NCBI RefSeq assembly: GCF_000208925.1
Contig: NW_001915283.1
Span: 1-10,364 of the forward strand
Source of the DNA: Entamoeba histolytica HM-1:IMSS
Taxonomy: Eukaryota > Evosea > Mastigamoebida > Endamoebidae
DNA length: 10,364 nt
Reading direction: 5' to 3'
Part shown: one piece after another, positions 7,467 through 10,364 of the stretch
How positions within the stretch are numbered: position 1 is the first letter of the stretch
Layout: each line of letters opens with the position of its first letter
Position numbers and translations under genes: made by a program
Notes under the pieces: model-generated
What the model was told of the DNA's origin: nothing
What the model saw: the letters and a program-made list of their open reading frames with translations, nothing else
The model's database searches: none

Positions 7467-10364
7467 ATGGATATTCAGCATAAGAAGATCATCACATTAG
7501 AATTAGATAATCAAAAAAACGGGGGAAGCAAACAGATAGAAAAGAAGAAATTTTAACATTTTATAAATGTTTTGCTCTAAAATTATTTGAAAGAAAATTA
7601 AGAGGTCAACTAAAAGAAGAAATAATAGAAAGGTTAATACATGAATTTGAAATTAAAATAAATGATATTAATGAATATAAAGAAATAATAAAGAAGATAT
7701 TTAAAATAAAGAATGAAATTAAAAGATAAATCAATAGAATAATGGAGGAAGAAATAATAAAACACCAATGGAAAGATAAAGAATTAAAAGAAATAATATC
7801 AAAAATGAACAAGAAAGAAGAAATAGAAGAAGAGGAGGTAATGAAAATATTTAAAGAAGAAGAAATGAAAGAACAAGAAGATGTACAATTTATTAACTAC
7901 TATTACAATAAGAAGAAAATACATCAAATAATTAATATTATTAATAAAAATGAAATAATATTAAATACATTAGATGATTATTACCATTATATTAAATCTG
8001 TAGCTTCCACTATTAACATCATTAATAAAAATAAGCAAGAAAGAAGTGGAAAGAAAAGTATAGAAAGAATATTACAATCAAAAATATGTAGATTGAGAGA
8101 TTTACTTAATAATAAACAATATATGAAATTAAAAAGAATATTACATATTAAGAAATATGATATATACCATATTAAAATAAAAACAAATGAACAAATAAAC
8201 TATTATAAATACATCAGAAAGATGAAAAGAATAGAAATAGAAGCAAGAAAGAATAATTGGAAAAGAATAAGATGGAATTATAAAATGATGAAATATGGGA
8301 AAAGGCAACACCTAAATAAATCTAAAGAAGATGAATATCCAGATAATATCTCCATTATTAATTTCTGGAAAGGAATCTATGAAACTAATACTAATATAGA
8401 TTTTATCTGAATATTAATTTATATGAAATATTAATTGAAAATAGAATTAATAATAGAATATGTATAATCACTCCCAATGAACTAGATTGTGATATTAAAT
8501 TTACTGCTAACTGGAAGGCACCGGGAGTTGATAAAATACAATGATTTTGGATTAAATATTTAGAACAACCAAAGAAGTATTTATTAAAATTATTTAATGA
8601 ATGGTTAAACAATCCTAACGAAATACCTCTTCATTTTATTCAAGGAAGGACAATATTAATATATAATAAATGAGATAAATTAGACACACAGAATTACAAA
8701 CAATAACTTGCTTAAATTGTCTGTTAAAAGTATACACATCAATATTAAAAATGAAAATAGAAAGCCAGTTGATGCTAAATCCAATTGAAAAACAATTATC
8801 ATTAAATCAAATTGGATGTAAGAAATATACATATCATCAAAAGAAGGATTATTATACAACACTATAATCCAACAATTATTATTAAAGGCTAAATGGAAGT
8901 GGGTAGAAACATATTATGACATATCCAAAGCATATGATAGTATTAATCATCAATGGATTAAACAATGCTTAATTTATTTTAATATCCCACTTGTAGTAAT
9001 TAATAGTATATTATATATATTAAATAATACACAACTTAATTTGTATTATAATCAAGAAAGTGTGGGTATAATTAATGTAGAAAGATGAATAATACAAGGT
9101 GACAGTTTATCTCCACTTTTATTTGTATTATCTATTGACATACTATCTAAACAATTAGATAAACAAATAAGCAAATTAAATATTAAAATGAATGGAGAAG
9201 AAAAACAAATACAGTTAAACCACATATTATATATTGATGATTTAAAGATAATGACTAATAGCCTCGATGAAATGGAAAAAGCCTACAAATTAACTAAAGA
9301 AATATTTAATGCAATAGGATTAAAAATTAATGTAGAAAAGATGGAGATAATGACTAATATTAATAGTCAAATAAATGGTGAATTAGCTGAACTACCATGA
9401 GTAACTAATGATAATCATTATAAATACCTTGGTATTGAAATAGGAGATAAAGTAAATATCAATAAATATTGTACAAGAATATTAAATGATATATCTTCTA
9501 TTTTATCATCATTAAACACTATGAAATACAGCAGCCCCAATACAATAAGAAAGATTAATAGTGATATAATCTCTAAATTAAGATATGGATTTAGTATTGT
9601 CCCATGGAAACTAGGAGAATTGGAGAAGATAGATAAACAAATAAGAAAATCATTAATTCACCTCCAATTATACAGTAGAAATATCCCAAAAAGTAGATTG
9701 TATGTTAAAATAAATGAATTTGGAATAGGATTAATATCAGCAAGAGATGAATGTGGTAAAGAATTATTAAGAATATATTTAAAATATAAGTGGAGATCAA
9801 GCACAGAAATAGGAGAAATGATAGAAGCAATAAAAGAAAGTCCAAATGGAATAATTAAAAGAATGAAGAAAGCATTTGGTAAGAATATTAATTTTAATGA
9901 ATTAATGAATGTAATAGAATTAAATGAAAGAAAGCACAATGTAAAGGAAATATTTGAATGGATAAATAATGAATTAAATGATAGATATTTAAATGAATGG
10001 AAAGAAAAGAAATGTGGTGAATATATAAGATGTGCAAATGGCACTTTTAATGATAAGAAATTAACAGTAGCCACTTGGAGGTCATTAGATATAAAAAGAA
10101 ATGAATTCCTCCAAATAGTAAAGATGCAAGAAGGAGTAACTATGACAGGAAGTATTAAATCTAAAATACTCCAAAATGATGCTTTAAAATATTGTAAACA
10201 TTGTCATAACACAATAGCATCTATTAGTCATATATTGTTAGGATGTAATGAAAAAGAATCAAATATCAAAACATGAATATGTTTGTAAACAAATATATAA
10301 ACAGATATTAATTACACATTTTAATGAATTTGATGCTATTGATTTTAATAATCCTCCTAAATGT
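7467..10364 (+). pseudogene. LINE copy B ORF2 (reverse transcriptase and CCHC finger), broken, 3' end outside the window
   Basis: The start is ATG 7467 (MDIQHKKIITLELDNQKNGG), followed by a frame change at the A/G homopolymers near 7510-7550. Next come FALKLFERKLRGQL, TAA 7727, and an open stretch 7742-8407 ending in FWKGIYETN. Frame changes occur near 8405, 8701 (in the NYRPIT motif), 8830 and 10250. RT landmarks are NWKAPGVD (8509-8532), FNEWLNNP, YYDISKAYD (catalytic Asp codon 8918), IQGDSLSPLLF (9092-9124), YIDD (9230-9241), and KYLGIEI near 9425. A long alpha-helical linker follows, then the finger CKHCHNTIASISHILLGC (C-x2-C-x8-H-x4-C, 10193-10246). In-frame TGAs occur at 8542, 8671, 9086 and 9398, each at an expected glycine. 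Sequence after the last frame change (KHEYVCKQIYKQ) leads towards the endonuclease, which is not in view. Confidence 0.88.

Larger units (their letters stand above)
6185..10364 (+). mobile_element. LINE copy B, R2/R4-type non-LTR retrotransposon, runs off the window
   Basis: The element begins at or near an 11-A run (6185-6195) followed at once by the ORF1 ATG at 6197, so any 5' UTR is very short. It encodes ORF1 (basic region plus coiled coil) and, five nucleotides after the ORF1 stop, ORF2 with a full RT (IQGDSLSPLLF, YIDD) and a CCHC finger; the endonuclease core would lie beyond the window. It is less decayed than copy A: long open stretches are broken by about five one-base frameshifts, one TAA in the ORF2 N-terminal part and four TGAs in the RT. 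This two-ORF layout agrees with known Entamoeba LINEs. Confidence 0.88.

Noticed and set aside
9658..10074. 138-codon minus-strand open frame opposite LINE B ORF2
   Set aside because: It is the complement of the well-supported linker region of the RT protein; its Phe/Leu/Ser-rich composition is what the complement of Lys/Glu/Asn-rich code gives.

Overview
The window is a very AT-rich eukaryotic nuclear segment, most likely from Entamoeba. Three independent signs support this: (i) a small TLDc-domain gene of the kind that forms a large family in Entamoeba; (ii) upstream of that gene, matches to the Entamoeba core promoter (a TATA-like TTATTTAAAC followed by a GAAC element, with a very short leader); (iii) two non-LTR retrotransposons that encode a reverse transcriptase followed by a CCHC finger and a restriction-like endonuclease, the R2/R4-type layout of Entamoeba LINEs. 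The species cannot be told from the sequence alone.

Layout. 1-1720 is non-coding, made of alternating T-rich and A-rich blocks. 1803-2306 (minus strand) is the TLDc gene and the only intact host gene. About 2356-2660 is its upstream spacer. About 2660-5896 is LINE copy A, an old and decayed element: a barely recognisable ORF1 region, then ORF2 with RT, CCHC finger and endonuclease, carrying stops, frameshifts and a net in-frame loss of 675 nt. 6185 to the window end is LINE copy B, a better preserved and different LINE in the same orientation: ORF1 (basic His/Asn-rich half plus coiled coil, split by two TAA codons), then ORF2, cut by the window edge before the endonuclease core. Copy A's ORF1 region contains the left arm (2842-3144) of a long inverted repeat; the right arm (5897-6184) lies between copies A and B. 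The arms are identical except for the length of an AAT microsatellite.

The observation I consider most worth checking: within the aligned RT-to-CCHC reading frames of both LINEs (about 4250-5350 and 8413-10250) I find eight in-frame TGA codons. Six fall where the R2/R4 RT consensus or the other copy has glycine; the last two, both in copy A, can be aligned to glycine with a small gap. Copy B has no in-frame TAA or TAG in that stretch. One TGA site, before the IQGD/LQGD motif, is shared by both diverged copies. Random decay in AT-rich DNA should mostly produce TAA at Lys, Glu, Gln or Leu codons. Either a GGA-to-TGA mutation bias or TGA read as glycine would explain this. The host TLDc gene uses only ordinary glycine codons, and both elements are frameshifted, so recoding is not shown here.

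No tRNA or rRNA gene, CRISPR array or prokaryotic feature was seen.
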